19,969 bases of DNA, taken from the NCBI GenBank assembly GCA_002478685.1, contig DLPY01000026.1, positions 1 through 19,969 on the forward strand, read 5' to 3'. Positions 1-7,031 of the stretch are shown here, one piece after another. A model generated the notes under the pieces. That model was not told the origin of the DNA. It did not search any database and was given only the letters and a program-made list of their open reading frames with translations. The position numbers and the translations under genes are program-made. This stretch comes from Flavobacteriaceae bacterium UBA7446 (GTDB taxonomy: Bacteria > Bacteroidota > Bacteroidia > Flavobacteriales > Flavobacteriaceae). Position 1 is the first letter of the stretch, and each line of letters begins with the position of its first letter.

Positions 1-29
1 AAAAAGGCTTCCAAATGGAAGCCTTTTTT
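1..29 (-). terminator. Intrinsic terminator downstream of rpsT
   Basis: A perfect hairpin: arms GGCTTCC (6-12) and GGAAGCC (17-23) around the loop AAAT, extended by an A-tract on one side and a T-tract on the other. On the minus strand it lies 23 nt past the rpsT stop codon, and the A-run at 1-5 becomes the U-tract. The symmetric flanks mean it could also stop transcription arriving from the left on the plus strand. Confidence 0.9.
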
Positions 30-51
30 GTTTTGTTATGTAAATGTCTAA

Positions 52-303
52 TTAAAGTGTACTAACATGCTTTGCTAGTTTTGACTTTAGGTTAGCCGCT
101 TTGTTTGCATGAATAATGTTGTTTTTTGCCAACTTATCAATCATAGATGCTATTAGCGGAAACTTCTTCTCAGCATCTTTTTTCTTTTCCAACGCTTTAA
201 AATCACGAATAGCGTTACGGGTTGTTTTATGCTGAAAACGGTTACGTTGACGCTTTGTTTCGTTTGATCGAATTCTTTTTAAGGCGGATTTATGATTTGC
301 CAT
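52..303 (-). CDS. rpsT: 30S ribosomal protein S20
   Basis: S20 is a primary-binding protein of the small ribosomal subunit that binds 16S rRNA. The 83-residue product is the usual size for the family. It opens with MANHKSALKRIRSNETKRQRN, a typical S20 start, is strongly basic and is predicted to be helical throughout. The last part (NKAANLKSKLAKHV) also matches the family. The ATG start lies only 13 nt after the 3' end of tRNA-Glu and has no Shine-Dalgarno sequence, so the two are probably cotranscribed from the promoter at 408-438 and stopped by the hairpin at 1-29. Identification is by clear family resemblance. Confidence 0.97.
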   Translation of the reverse strand: MANHKSALKRIRSNETKRQRNRFQHKTTRNAIRDFKALEKKKDAEKKFPLIASMIDKLAKNNIIHANKAANLKSKLAKHVSTL

Positions 304-316
304 AGTTTGTATTTAG

Positions 317-388
317 TAGCCCGTAGGGGAATCGAACCCCTCTTACCAGGATGAAAACCTGGCGTCCTAGCCGATAGACGAACGGGCC
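317..388 (-). tRNA. tRNA-Glu (anticodon UUC)
   Basis: A 72-nt cloverleaf can be folded by hand on the minus strand. The acceptor stem GGCCCGU pairs with ACGGGCU, the first pair being G-U; the discriminator base is A. The anticodon stem CCAGG/CCUGG encloses the loop UUUUCAU with anticodon UUC. The T arm AGGGG/CCCCU encloses UUCGAUU. The D loop contains GG, and the variable loop is short. CCA is not encoded. It sits between proS and rpsT on the same strand and has its own promoter candidate about 20 nt upstream. Confidence 0.97.
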
Positions 389-407
389 TTTCGGATTTTA
401 CGAGGTG

Positions 408-438
408 CAAATTTATAGGATACCTAACAAACTTGCAA
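408..438 (-). promoter_or_regulatory. Promoter of tRNA-Glu/rpsT
   Basis: Reading the minus strand, TTG (436-438) is followed by a 20-bp spacer and TAAATTTG (408-415), an exact match to the Bacteroidota -7 consensus TAnnTTTG with the -33 element at an accepted distance. Transcription would begin near 401-403, about 13-15 nt before the tRNA 5' end. It lies in the 63-bp gap between proS and the tRNA. Confidence 0.65.
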
Positions 439-451
439 CATATATTTTTGA

Positions 452-1930
452 TTAGTAAGCCTTAGCGAATAAAACACGTTTTGCTGCTGGTTTACTAGAG
501 TAGACGCAAGGGCCTTTTTCTGGTTTTCCATCGCTTGGAATACATCGGATGGTTGCTTTAGTCGCTTCTTTAATGGCTGTTTCAGTAGCTTCGGTGCCAT
601 CCCAAAATGCCGAAATAAAGCCACCTTTGTTTTCTAATACTTCTTTAAACTCATCAAAAGTGTCAACTTCAGTGGTGTGTTCGGCTCTAAAATCTTTGGC
701 ACGCTGAAACAATGCGTGCTGAATTTCTTTAAGCGTTGATTGAATTTCGTTGACCAAATCAGACTGTACAACGATCTTTTTAGAAAGTGTATCGCGGCGG
801 GCCAACTCTGCCGTACCGTTTTCTAAATCTCTTGGGCCAATCCCAATACGTAAGGGTACTCCTTTTAGTTCGTATTCATTAAACTTAAAGCCGGGTTTAT
901 AGGTATCACGGCTATCAAAATGCACACGAATATCCGCTTTTTGCAATTCCGCAACAATGGGTGCAATAGCAGTCTCAATGGCAGTGCGTTGCTCATCTCC
1001 CTTATAAATAGGAACAATCACCACTTGATAAGGTGCCAATTCGGGAGGCAATACCAAACCGTTATCATCGCTATGGGTCATGATAAGTGCCCCCATAAGT
1101 CGAGTAGAAACACCCCAAGAAGTAGCCCACACATGCTCTAATCCACCTTCTTTGGTGGCAAATTTCACATCAAAGGCTTTGGCAAAATTCTGCCCTAAAA
1201 AGTGCGAAGTACCCGCTTGCAATGCCTTGCCATCTTGCATCAATGCCTCAATGCAGTAGGTTTCAACAGCGCCCGCAAAGCGCTCTGACGCTGACTTAAC
1301 CCCTTGTATTACAGGAATTGCCATATATTTTTCTGCAAAATCGGCGTATACCCCATTCATACGTTTGGCTTCTTCCAAAGCCTCCGCTTCGGTGGCATGG
1401 GCGGTATGTCCTTCTTGCCAAAGGAATTCTGCAGTGCGTAAAAACAAGCGTGTTCGCATTTCCCAGCGCACCACATTTGCCCATTGGTTTAATAAAATTG
1501 GTAAATCACGATAGGACTGAATCCAATTTTTATAGGTATTCCAAATAATTGCCTCGCTTGTAGGTCTTACAATAAGTTCTTCCTCCAATTTTGCTTTTGG
1601 GTCAACTCGTAGTTTACCCACTTTGTTAGGATCATTTTCTAAACGGTAATGTGTAACTACCGCACATTCTTTAGCAAAACCCTCAGCGTTTTGCTCTTCA
1701 GCTTCAAACAAACTTTTGGGCACAAAAAGCGGGAAATAAGCATTACTATGCCCTGTTTCTTTAAATTTTTTGTCTAAAATGGCTTGCATACGCTCCCAAA
1801 TGGCGTACCCATAGGGCTTTATAACCATACAGCCTCGTACAGCTGAAGTCTCTGCTAAATCGGCTTTTACCACCAGTTCATTATACCATTTTGAGTAATC
1901 CTCGCTCCGCGACGTTAAATGCTTCCCCAT
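452..1930 (-). CDS. proS: Prolyl-tRNA synthetase (archaeal/eukaryotic type)
   Basis: Class II aminoacyl-tRNA synthetase that charges tRNA-Pro with proline in the cytoplasm. The 492-residue length fits the short archaeal/eukaryotic-type form, which lacks the large editing insertion of the E. coli type. Visible landmarks are RPTSE (122-126), motif 2 RWEMRTRLFLRTAEFLWQEG (155-174) with the proline-site TAEFLWQEGHTAH segment, and motif 3 GVSTRLMGALIM (273-284). An anticodon-binding domain follows from about 300. The C-terminal domain ends in the family-typical tyrosine (LFAKAY) but shows only two of the four cysteines that bind zinc in eukaryotic relatives. The ATG start is preceded by A/T-rich sequence and a promoter candidate at 1969-1976. 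Confidence 0.97.
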   Translation of the reverse strand: MGKHLTSRSEDYSKWYNELVVKADLAETSAVRGCMVIKPYGYAIWERMQAILDKKFKETGHSNAYFPLFVPKSLFEAEEQNAEGFAKECAVVTHYRLENDPNKVGKLRVDPKAKLEEELIVRPTSEAIIWNTYKNWIQSYRDLPILLNQWANVVRWEMRTRLFLRTAEFLWQEGHTAHATEAEALEEAKRMNGVYADFAEKYMAIPVIQGVKSASERFAGAVETYCIEALMQDGKALQAGTSHFLGQNFAKAFDVKFATKEGGLEHVWATSWGVSTRLMGALIMTHSDDNGLVLPPELAPYQVVIVPIYKGDEQRTAIETAIAPIVAELQKADIRVHFDSRDTYKPGFKFNEYELKGVPLRIGIGPRDLENGTAELARRDTLSKKIVVQSDLVNEIQSTLKEIQHALFQRAKDFRAEHTTEVDTFDEFKEVLENKGGFISAFWDGTEATETAIKEATKATIRCIPSDGKPEKGPCVYSSKPAAKRVLFAKAY

Positions 1931-1968
1931 AAGTTTGGCACAACTTTTGATTTTTATTAGTTGTAGTG

Positions 1969-1976
1969 CAAAACTA
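1969..1976 (-). promoter_or_regulatory. -7 promoter element of proS
   Basis: On the minus strand this reads TAGTTTTG, an exact TAnnTTTG match about 39 nt before the proS ATG. The only upstream partner is TTTA at 1995-1998 (18-bp spacer), a one-base departure from TTTG. It is two bases from an oppositely facing -7 element at 1979-1986. Confidence 0.5.
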
Positions 1977-1978
1977 CT

Positions 1979-1986
1979 TAAATTTG
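1979..1986 (+). promoter_or_regulatory. -7 promoter element of the lipoprotein/FadL pair
   Basis: TAAATTTG is an exact match to TAnnTTTG on the plus strand, 22 nt before the ATG at 2009. A TTG at 1961-1963 stands 15 bp upstream, shorter than the usual spacing, so the -33 element is weak. It is the only clear candidate in the 78-bp divergent gap with proS. Confidence 0.5.
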
Positions 1987-2008
1987 AAGTTAATTAAACT
2001 TTTCAGCC

Positions 2009-3025
2009 ATGAGAACTATTTACCAACAACATCGTTTTAAAAATACACCCATCACTTTGGTTTTATTTTCAGCAATTCTCTTTGTAGGCTGTAATGGGTA
2101 TCAATCCGTCTCGTATTATCAAGACGGTATCTATAGCGAAGCGCCCATGCAGGAAGTTCCACAACAAGCTGTAAACACAACGGCTGCCTCGCAACAAAAT
2201 GGGTCATACTATAAAAATTACTTTGCTGAAAAGGCTTCACAAGGAATTCAGGACGATTATTTGTTTACAAACCCTGAACAGTATCAAAGTCCAACGCCCG
2301 ATCAAACCAGTGCAGGAAACTATCAGGCACATGGCTCTTGGGGCGATCAATCTGAAAGGATAAATGTGAACATCATATACAACCGCCCATTTGGTTGGGG
2401 CTGGGGCTGGGGTTGGTACGATGCGCCTTTCACTTTTGGTCGCTCTGCTTTTTGGGGATACAATTACCACCCTTGGTATTTTACATTTGATCATTATCAC
2501 AATCCTTATTACAACCCTTATCGTTGGGGATGGGGATATCGCAGTCCTTACTGGAATCGATGGAATCGTTGGGATAACGGATATCCTTACTGGGGGAACA
2601 GGAATCATAACGGAAGTGTTTATCGCAATATCCCTACTTATAGTAGGATTAGAGGAGGACGTGGCGAAAGCAGTATTTCTAGATCATCATCTAGAAATTC
2701 CAATGGGCAAAGTGTGAACACAGAAAGAGTACAAACAAACTCCAGAAACAATGGTTCATTAAGAGATAATATGCGTCGCTCAAGAAACAATAACTCGTAT
2801 TCTACAAACTCCAATCAGCGTCAGCAAAGAAATGCAACGACAACTAACAGTCGCAGTAGAAGTGATAATTCCTATAATCAATCTACCAACAACAGTTCTC
2901 GAAGCAGTAATAGTAGCTATAGCAGAACAAGATCTACGTCAAATGCTAACTTTAGCAGGACATCAGCAGGAAGTAGAAATTCGAGCAGCAGTTCGTCAAG
3001 AAGTAGTTCATCAACAAGAAGGTAA
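2009..3025 (+). CDS. Predicted lipoprotein with Gly/Trp/Tyr-rich centre and Ser/Asn/Arg-rich tail
   Basis: No enzymatic function is recognised. The 338-residue product has a basic N-terminus, a hydrophobic stretch (about 15-26) and FVGC with Cys28 as the probable lipidated residue, so it should be exported and anchored to a membrane. Residues 29-120 are Gln/Asn/Tyr-rich. Residues 127-197 are dense in aromatics and glycine, including four GW dipeptides in a row (129-136). Residues 210-338 are mainly Ser, Asn, Arg and Thr with almost no acidic residues, giving a strongly basic, probably disordered tail. The gene is divergent from proS and ends 1 nt before the FadL-family gene. I recall similar proteins next to OmpP1/FadL genes in Flavobacteriaceae, sometimes named after vitellogenin because of the serine-rich tail; that name carries no functional meaning. 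Confidence 0.85.
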   Translation: MRTIYQQHRFKNTPITLVLFSAILFVGCNGYQSVSYYQDGIYSEAPMQEVPQQAVNTTAASQQNGSYYKNYFAEKASQGIQDDYLFTNPEQYQSPTPDQTSAGNYQAHGSWGDQSERINVNIIYNRPFGWGWGWGWYDAPFTFGRSAFWGYNYHPWYFTFDHYHNPYYNPYRWGWGYRSPYWNRWNRWDNGYPYWGNRNHNGSVYRNIPTYSRIRGGRGESSISRSSSRNSNGQSVNTERVQTNSRNNGSLRDNMRRSRNNNSYSTNSNQRQQRNATTTNSRSRSDNSYNQSTNNSSRSSNSSYSRTRSTSNANFSRTSAGSRNSSSSSSRSSSSTRR

Positions 3026-3026
3026 T

Positions 3027-4556
3027 ATGAAAAAGAATAGTTTAATTTTTACAATGCTATACGCATTCCTTTCAGGGAGCATTATATACGCTCAAAACCT
3101 AAATGAAGTGGTGCGTTACAGTACCGAAACCCTAAACGGCACAGCACGTTATCAAGCTTCAGGAGGTGCTTTTGGAGCACTTGGCGGTGATTTATCAGCA
3201 ATTAGCAACAATCCTGCCGGGTCAACTGTTTTTGCCTTTAGTGAGGCAAGTGTGACTGCTGACTTTCAAAGCTTTGAAAACGATGCTACGTTTTATGGAA
3301 ATCAAGAAAGTGATCAAAAAAATTCATTTAACATCGGGCAGGGCGGATTTGTATTGGTGCTTAAAAACGCCTCTGCTTCTAAATGGGATAAGCTCGCTTT
3401 TGGGTTTAATACGCAGCTGGTAAACAATTTTAATAAGCAGGTATATTTTGAAGGAACAAATACGAATAGTGGGTTGCAAACCTATTTTTTGGCACATGCA
3501 ACCGGAGTTTCTTATGATTTTGATTTGAGGGATACTAGAAATATCTCAAATGAATACCTTTTTCAAGGAAATAGAGGATATAGCGCACAACAAACTTATT
3601 TGGCATTACGAAGCTATCTCATGAATTACGATGAAAACACTAATGAGTATTTCGTTCCTGGTGTTTTCAATTCGGTCATGGGCATTAACCAAACTCATTT
3701 GAACTATTCCACAGGTGGCCAACGATTATATACCCTAAATTTTGCAGGCAGGTTTAACAATAAATTTTCAATTGGTGCCAATATTAATTTTTACTCCATT
3801 GATTATTCTGAAACCAAAGAAACGTTTGACTACTACACAGATCAATCAAACTCTTTTATCAAAGAGGCGTTATTTCAGGAAGAACTTCGCACTTTTGGAA
3901 CAGGTGTCTCATTACAAGTTGGTGCAATTTTTCAAGCATCCAAAACGCTCCGCCTTGGGCTAAGTTACACCTCGCCTACCTTTTACGCATTGGAAGATGA
4001 GCAAATGCAAGCATTGAGCGTAAAATCACAAGAAGATTTGGAAGGAGATGTATATACAGAAGTGATCGAGCCAAATGTGGTTAATGTTATTGGTCCATAT
4101 AATGTTCAAACACCTTCAAAAACCCAAGCAAGTGCGGCGTTGGTTGTTGGCACAAGCGGATTTGTTAGTGCTGATTTTGGTGTGAAAAATTATGCCAATT
4201 CGAACATAAGCGATAATAACGGTACTGATTATGGTTATCTAAATGATAGTATCGAAAATGACCTCAATTCAAGCACTTTTATGCGGATTGGAGGTGAAAA
4301 ACGCTTTGGCGATTTTACCCTACGGGCAGGTTACTGGATGGAAGAAAGCCCATACAAAAACAATATTATAAATGAAGATTTCACAGGTTTTTCATTAGGT
4401 CTGGGGATTAGGTTTGGAGGAAGTGCCTTGGACTTTGCGTTTGGTGCAAGTGACCAAAAATATAGGCAGCAAATGTACAGTTTAGGGCTAACGGATTATG
4501 CAGACATCAACCAACGTTCTAAGCAAATCGCACTAACGTACAGCTTTGTTTTTTAA
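3027..4556 (+). CDS. OmpP1/FadL-family outer-membrane transport protein
   Basis: A 509-residue outer-membrane beta-barrel of the FadL superfamily, whose characterised members move hydrophobic compounds such as long-chain fatty acids across the outer membrane. Flavobacterial members are often loosely labelled hemin receptor. The signal peptide ends at YA|Q (residue 23). The mature N-terminus carries the family block GGAFGALGGDLSAIS followed by NPAG (62-65), which in FadL belongs to the N-terminal hatch region. Alternating hydrophobic strands run to the end, and the protein ends in phenylalanine (YSFVF), as expected for Bam-assembled barrels. The ATG at 3027 is chosen because it starts the signal peptide; the reading frame stays open upstream to 2832, but that part is out-of-frame lipoprotein-tail sequence. 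The 1-nt gap to the lipoprotein gene suggests translational coupling. The substrate is unknown. Confidence 0.88.
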   Translation: MKKNSLIFTMLYAFLSGSIIYAQNLNEVVRYSTETLNGTARYQASGGAFGALGGDLSAISNNPAGSTVFAFSEASVTADFQSFENDATFYGNQESDQKNSFNIGQGGFVLVLKNASASKWDKLAFGFNTQLVNNFNKQVYFEGTNTNSGLQTYFLAHATGVSYDFDLRDTRNISNEYLFQGNRGYSAQQTYLALRSYLMNYDENTNEYFVPGVFNSVMGINQTHLNYSTGGQRLYTLNFAGRFNNKFSIGANINFYSIDYSETKETFDYYTDQSNSFIKEALFQEELRTFGTGVSLQVGAIFQASKTLRLGLSYTSPTFYALEDEQMQALSVKSQEDLEGDVYTEVIEPNVVNVIGPYNVQTPSKTQASAALVVGTSGFVSADFGVKNYANSNISDNNGTDYGYLNDSIENDLNSSTFMRIGGEKRFGDFTLRAGYWMEESPYKNNIINEDFTGFSLGLGIRFGGSALDFAFGASDQKYRQQMYSLGLTDYADINQRSKQIALTYSFVF

Positions 4557-4572
4557 ACAAAGTTAATTTTTC
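4544..4572 (+). terminator. Weak A/T-rich hairpin at the end of the FadL-family gene
   Basis: Arms CTTTGTTT (4544-4551) and AAACAAAG (4555-4562) pair perfectly over a 3-nt loop and are followed by TTAATTTTTT. The stem overlaps the stop codon and contains only two G-C pairs, so termination efficiency is doubtful. It would separate the envelope pair from folE. Confidence 0.4.
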
Positions 4573-4581
4573 CGAATGTAG

Positions 4582-4589
4582 TATCTTTG
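4582..4589 (+). promoter_or_regulatory. -7 promoter element of the folE-cysS-yidD operon
   Basis: TATCTTTG exactly matches TAnnTTTG, 18 nt before the ATG at 4608. No convincing -33 TTG is seen. The element overlaps a TTG codon at 4587 that would otherwise be a possible start for folE, which argues for the downstream ATG. Confidence 0.5.
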
Positions 4590-4607
4590 TATTCTATTAA
4601 AGAAGCT

Positions 4608-5291
4608 ATGAAAATTGAAAATTTACTAAACGAGACACTAAATGACATAAACGGAGATGATCACTTTAGTGCAAATATGGACACTCCGTTGCGTGAAGAC
4701 GCCTTTGAAATTTCTAATCAAGAAAAAATTGCTAGCATCGAAAAAGATGTAGCGCGGATTTTGGAAACCTTAGGTATGGATCTCACAGACGATAGTTTAA
4801 GTGGAACACCAAAACGTGTGGCAAAAATGTTTGTCAATGAGCTCTTTGCAGGGCTCCATCCCGACAATAAGCCTAAAGCCTCAACTTTCGACAACAAATA
4901 CAAGTATAATGAAATGTTGGTGGAGAGAAACATTACGCTTTACTCTACTTGCGAACATCATTTGCTACCCATTGTAGGTAGAGCACATGTTGCCTATATT
5001 TCAAATGGTACTGTCGTGGGATTGTCTAAAATGAACCGTCTTGTAGATTACTATGCCAAACGCCCACAGGTGCAAGAACGCCTAACGCTTCAGATTGTTA
5101 AAGCCTTGCAAGACGTTTTAAACACCAAAGACGTAGCCTGTGTTATTGACGCAAAGCACTTATGTGTAAATGCTCGTGGTATTCGCGATATTGAAAGCAG
5201 CACGGTTACCGCAGAATTTGGAGGCGCATTCAAAAAGGCTGAAGTTAAAAAAGAGTTTTTAGGGTATCTCAATATGGACACTTCGTTTTAA
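4608..5291 (+). CDS. folE: GTP cyclohydrolase I
   Basis: Converts GTP to 7,8-dihydroneopterin triphosphate, the first step of tetrahydrofolate synthesis and of other pterin routes such as queuosine-type precursors. With the ATG at 4608 the product is 227 residues, normal for the family. The catalytic zinc ligands are visible as Cys115 and His118 in STCEHHLLP and Cys186 in KHLCVNARGIRD. The segments VGLSKMNRLVDYYAKRPQVQERL and SGTPKRVAKM are family hallmarks. The N-terminal 40 residues are acidic and variable. An in-frame TTG at 4587 is less likely because it lies inside a -7 promoter element. The stop is 3 nt before cysS, so the two are cotranscribed. Confidence 0.97.
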   Translation: MKIENLLNETLNDINGDDHFSANMDTPLREDAFEISNQEKIASIEKDVARILETLGMDLTDDSLSGTPKRVAKMFVNELFAGLHPDNKPKASTFDNKYKYNEMLVERNITLYSTCEHHLLPIVGRAHVAYISNGTVVGLSKMNRLVDYYAKRPQVQERLTLQIVKALQDVLNTKDVACVIDAKHLCVNARGIRDIESSTVTAEFGGAFKKAEVKKEFLGYLNMDTSF

Positions 5292-5294
5292 TTT

Positions 5295-6773
5295 ATGAGT
5301 GATGCACTCTCATCTTTGCATATTTTTAACTCACTAAGCGGAAAAAAAGAGCTTTTTAGAGCCATTGAAGATAATCATGTGGGCATTTATGTTTGTGGAC
5401 CAACGGTGTACAGCAATGTACATTTGGGTAATTGCCGTACGTTTATCTCATTTGATTTGGTGTACCGCTACCTCAGGCATTTGGGTTATTCAGTACGTTA
5501 TGTGCGCAACATAACAGATGCCGGGCATTTAGAACACGATGCAGACGATGGAGAAGATCGCATTTCCAAAAAAGCTAGGCTAGAACGCATCGAGCCTATG
5601 GAAGTGGTGCAACGCTATACAGTAGATTTTCATCAAACCTTAGCTGCCTTTAACACACTTCCACCAAGCATTGAACCGACCGCAACGGGGCACATTATTG
5701 AACAAATTGAAATTGTTAAAGGGATTATTGCAAATGGATTAGGCTACGAGGTCAATGGGTCTGTATATTTTGATGTCCAAAAATATAATTCAACCAAACA
5801 TTACGGCGTGCTTAGTGGACGAAAGTTGGAGGATATGATTCACAACACGCGGTCACTTTCGGGGCAAAGCGACAAGCGTTCGCCTCAAGATTTTGCGCTT
5901 TGGAAAAAAGCCGAACCTCAACACATTATGCGATGGCCCTCGCCTTGGGGTGATGGATTTCCAGGTTGGCATTTAGAATGTACGGCTATGAGCACCAAAT
6001 ATTTAGGGGAACAGTTTGACATTCATGGAGGTGGTATGGATTTAAAATTCCCACACCACGAATGTGAAATTGCTCAATGTGAAGCCCTAAACCAAAAAAG
6101 CCCTGCTAATACGTGGATGCATGCCAATATGCTCACGCTTAATGGCAAAAAAATGGCAAAATCCACAGGAAATAATATTTTGCCAAACGAACTTTTCAAC
6201 GGGTCAAATCCTGTACTTTCAAAAGCATTTTCACCAGATGCGGCACGTTTCTTTATGTTACAAGCACACTATCGTAGTATTTTGGATTTAAGTAGCGATG
6301 CACTAGAGGCTGCCGAAAAAGGTTATAAACGCTTAATTCAAGGCATTGAACTGTTACCCGATTTACCTACTAGCAACGAAAGTAGTGTTGACATTAACGC
6401 CCACATTGACACCTATTATGCTGCTATGAACGATGATTTTAACAGTCCAGTGCTTATTGCGCAACTGTTTGAAACGGTTAAACTCGTACATCTTTTGAAA
6501 AAAGGGGAAGAAACCCTAACGGCTGCGGACGTGGAAAAACTCAGTAATTCCGTACACGAATTTGTATTTGATGTGTTGGGATTAACCCTAGCTACAAAGG
6601 AAAAAGACAACACCTATTTGGATAAAGCCTTATCGGTTCTGATTGATTTACGCGAGCAAGCAAGGGCAAATAAAGATTTCTCCACCGCCGACCGTATTCG
6701 GGACGAGCTTTTAGCCAAAGGCATTCAACTCAAAGACGGCAAAGACGGTACTACTTACGGCTTATCGACATGA
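5295..6773 (+). CDS. cysS: Cysteinyl-tRNA synthetase
   Basis: Class I aminoacyl-tRNA synthetase charging tRNA-Cys. The 492 residues include the HIGH-type motif HLGN (43-46), the KMSKS-type motif KMAKS (286-290) and the four ligands of the cysteine-selecting zinc: Cys34 in CGPTVY, Cys229 in HLECTAMS, and His254 and Glu258 in FPHHECEIAQ. A helical C-terminal part (about 330-490) carries anticodon recognition. The KMAKS spelling departs from KMSKS at the third position; I believe this is common in Bacteroidota CysS. The start ATG is 3 nt after the folE stop, and the end overlaps yidD by 4 nt (ATGA), pointing to translational coupling in both directions. Confidence 0.97.
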   Translation: MSDALSSLHIFNSLSGKKELFRAIEDNHVGIYVCGPTVYSNVHLGNCRTFISFDLVYRYLRHLGYSVRYVRNITDAGHLEHDADDGEDRISKKARLERIEPMEVVQRYTVDFHQTLAAFNTLPPSIEPTATGHIIEQIEIVKGIIANGLGYEVNGSVYFDVQKYNSTKHYGVLSGRKLEDMIHNTRSLSGQSDKRSPQDFALWKKAEPQHIMRWPSPWGDGFPGWHLECTAMSTKYLGEQFDIHGGGMDLKFPHHECEIAQCEALNQKSPANTWMHANMLTLNGKKMAKSTGNNILPNELFNGSNPVLSKAFSPDAARFFMLQAHYRSILDLSSDALEAAEKGYKRLIQGIELLPDLPTSNESSVDINAHIDTYYAAMNDDFNSPVLIAQLFETVKLVHLLKKGEETLTAADVEKLSNSVHEFVFDVLGLTLATKEKDNTYLDKALSVLIDLREQARANKDFSTADRIRDELLAKGIQLKDGKDGTTYGLST

Positions 6774-6994
6774 AAAAAGTACTGATTTTCCCCTTTGTTG
6801 TTCTTATACGAGTCTACCAAACATTTATCTCACCCCTACTTCCCTCTGCTTGTAGATTTCATCCCACTTGTTCACAATACAGCATAGAAGCACTACAAAA
6901 ACACGGAGTTTGGAAGGGTAGTGTACTGGCTATCAAGCGTATAAGCCAGTGCCATCCTTGGGGCAGACAAGGGCATGACCCTGTACCCGATTAG
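6770..6994 (+). CDS. yidD: Membrane protein insertion efficiency factor
   Basis: YidD is a small membrane-associated protein that aids YidC-dependent insertion of inner-membrane proteins. The 74 residues carry the whole family signature: CRFHPTCSQYSIEALQKHG, then RISQCHPWG and the terminal GHDPVP. The three conserved cysteines are present. The N-terminal hydrophobic segment (about 4-24) probably attaches it to the inner membrane. In many bacteria the gene sits in the rpmH-rnpA-yidD-yidC cluster; here it overlaps cysS by 4 nt and is followed after 37 nt by lgt. Confidence 0.95.
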   Translation: MKKVLIFPFVVLIRVYQTFISPLLPSACRFHPTCSQYSIEALQKHGVWKGSVLAIKRISQCHPWGRQGHDPVPD

Positions 6995-7007
6995 GGGAAT
7001 TTTACTG

Positions 7008-7015
7008 TATCTTTA
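7008..7015 (+). promoter_or_regulatory. Possible -7 promoter element of lgt
   Basis: TATCTTTA differs from TAnnTTTG at the last base and stands 16 nt before the lgt ATG. No clear -33 partner is seen. lgt could equally be read through from the folE-cysS-yidD transcript. Confidence 0.3.
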
Positions 7016-7031
7016 GCACAAATTAAATTTC

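Noticed and set aside
2391..2717. Open frame of 108 residues inside the lipoprotein gene
   Set aside because: It is a shifted reading of the Gly/Trp/Tyr-rich codons, with no start context and no recognisable protein character.
2832..3026. Upstream extension of the FadL-family reading frame to an ATG at 2832
   Set aside because: The 65 extra residues are an out-of-frame reading of the lipoprotein's repetitive tail, and they would bury the signal peptide that begins at 3027.
4587..4607. TTG start adding seven residues to folE
   Set aside because: The codon is inside an exact -7 promoter match and the residues are not part of the family; ATG at 4608 is preferred.
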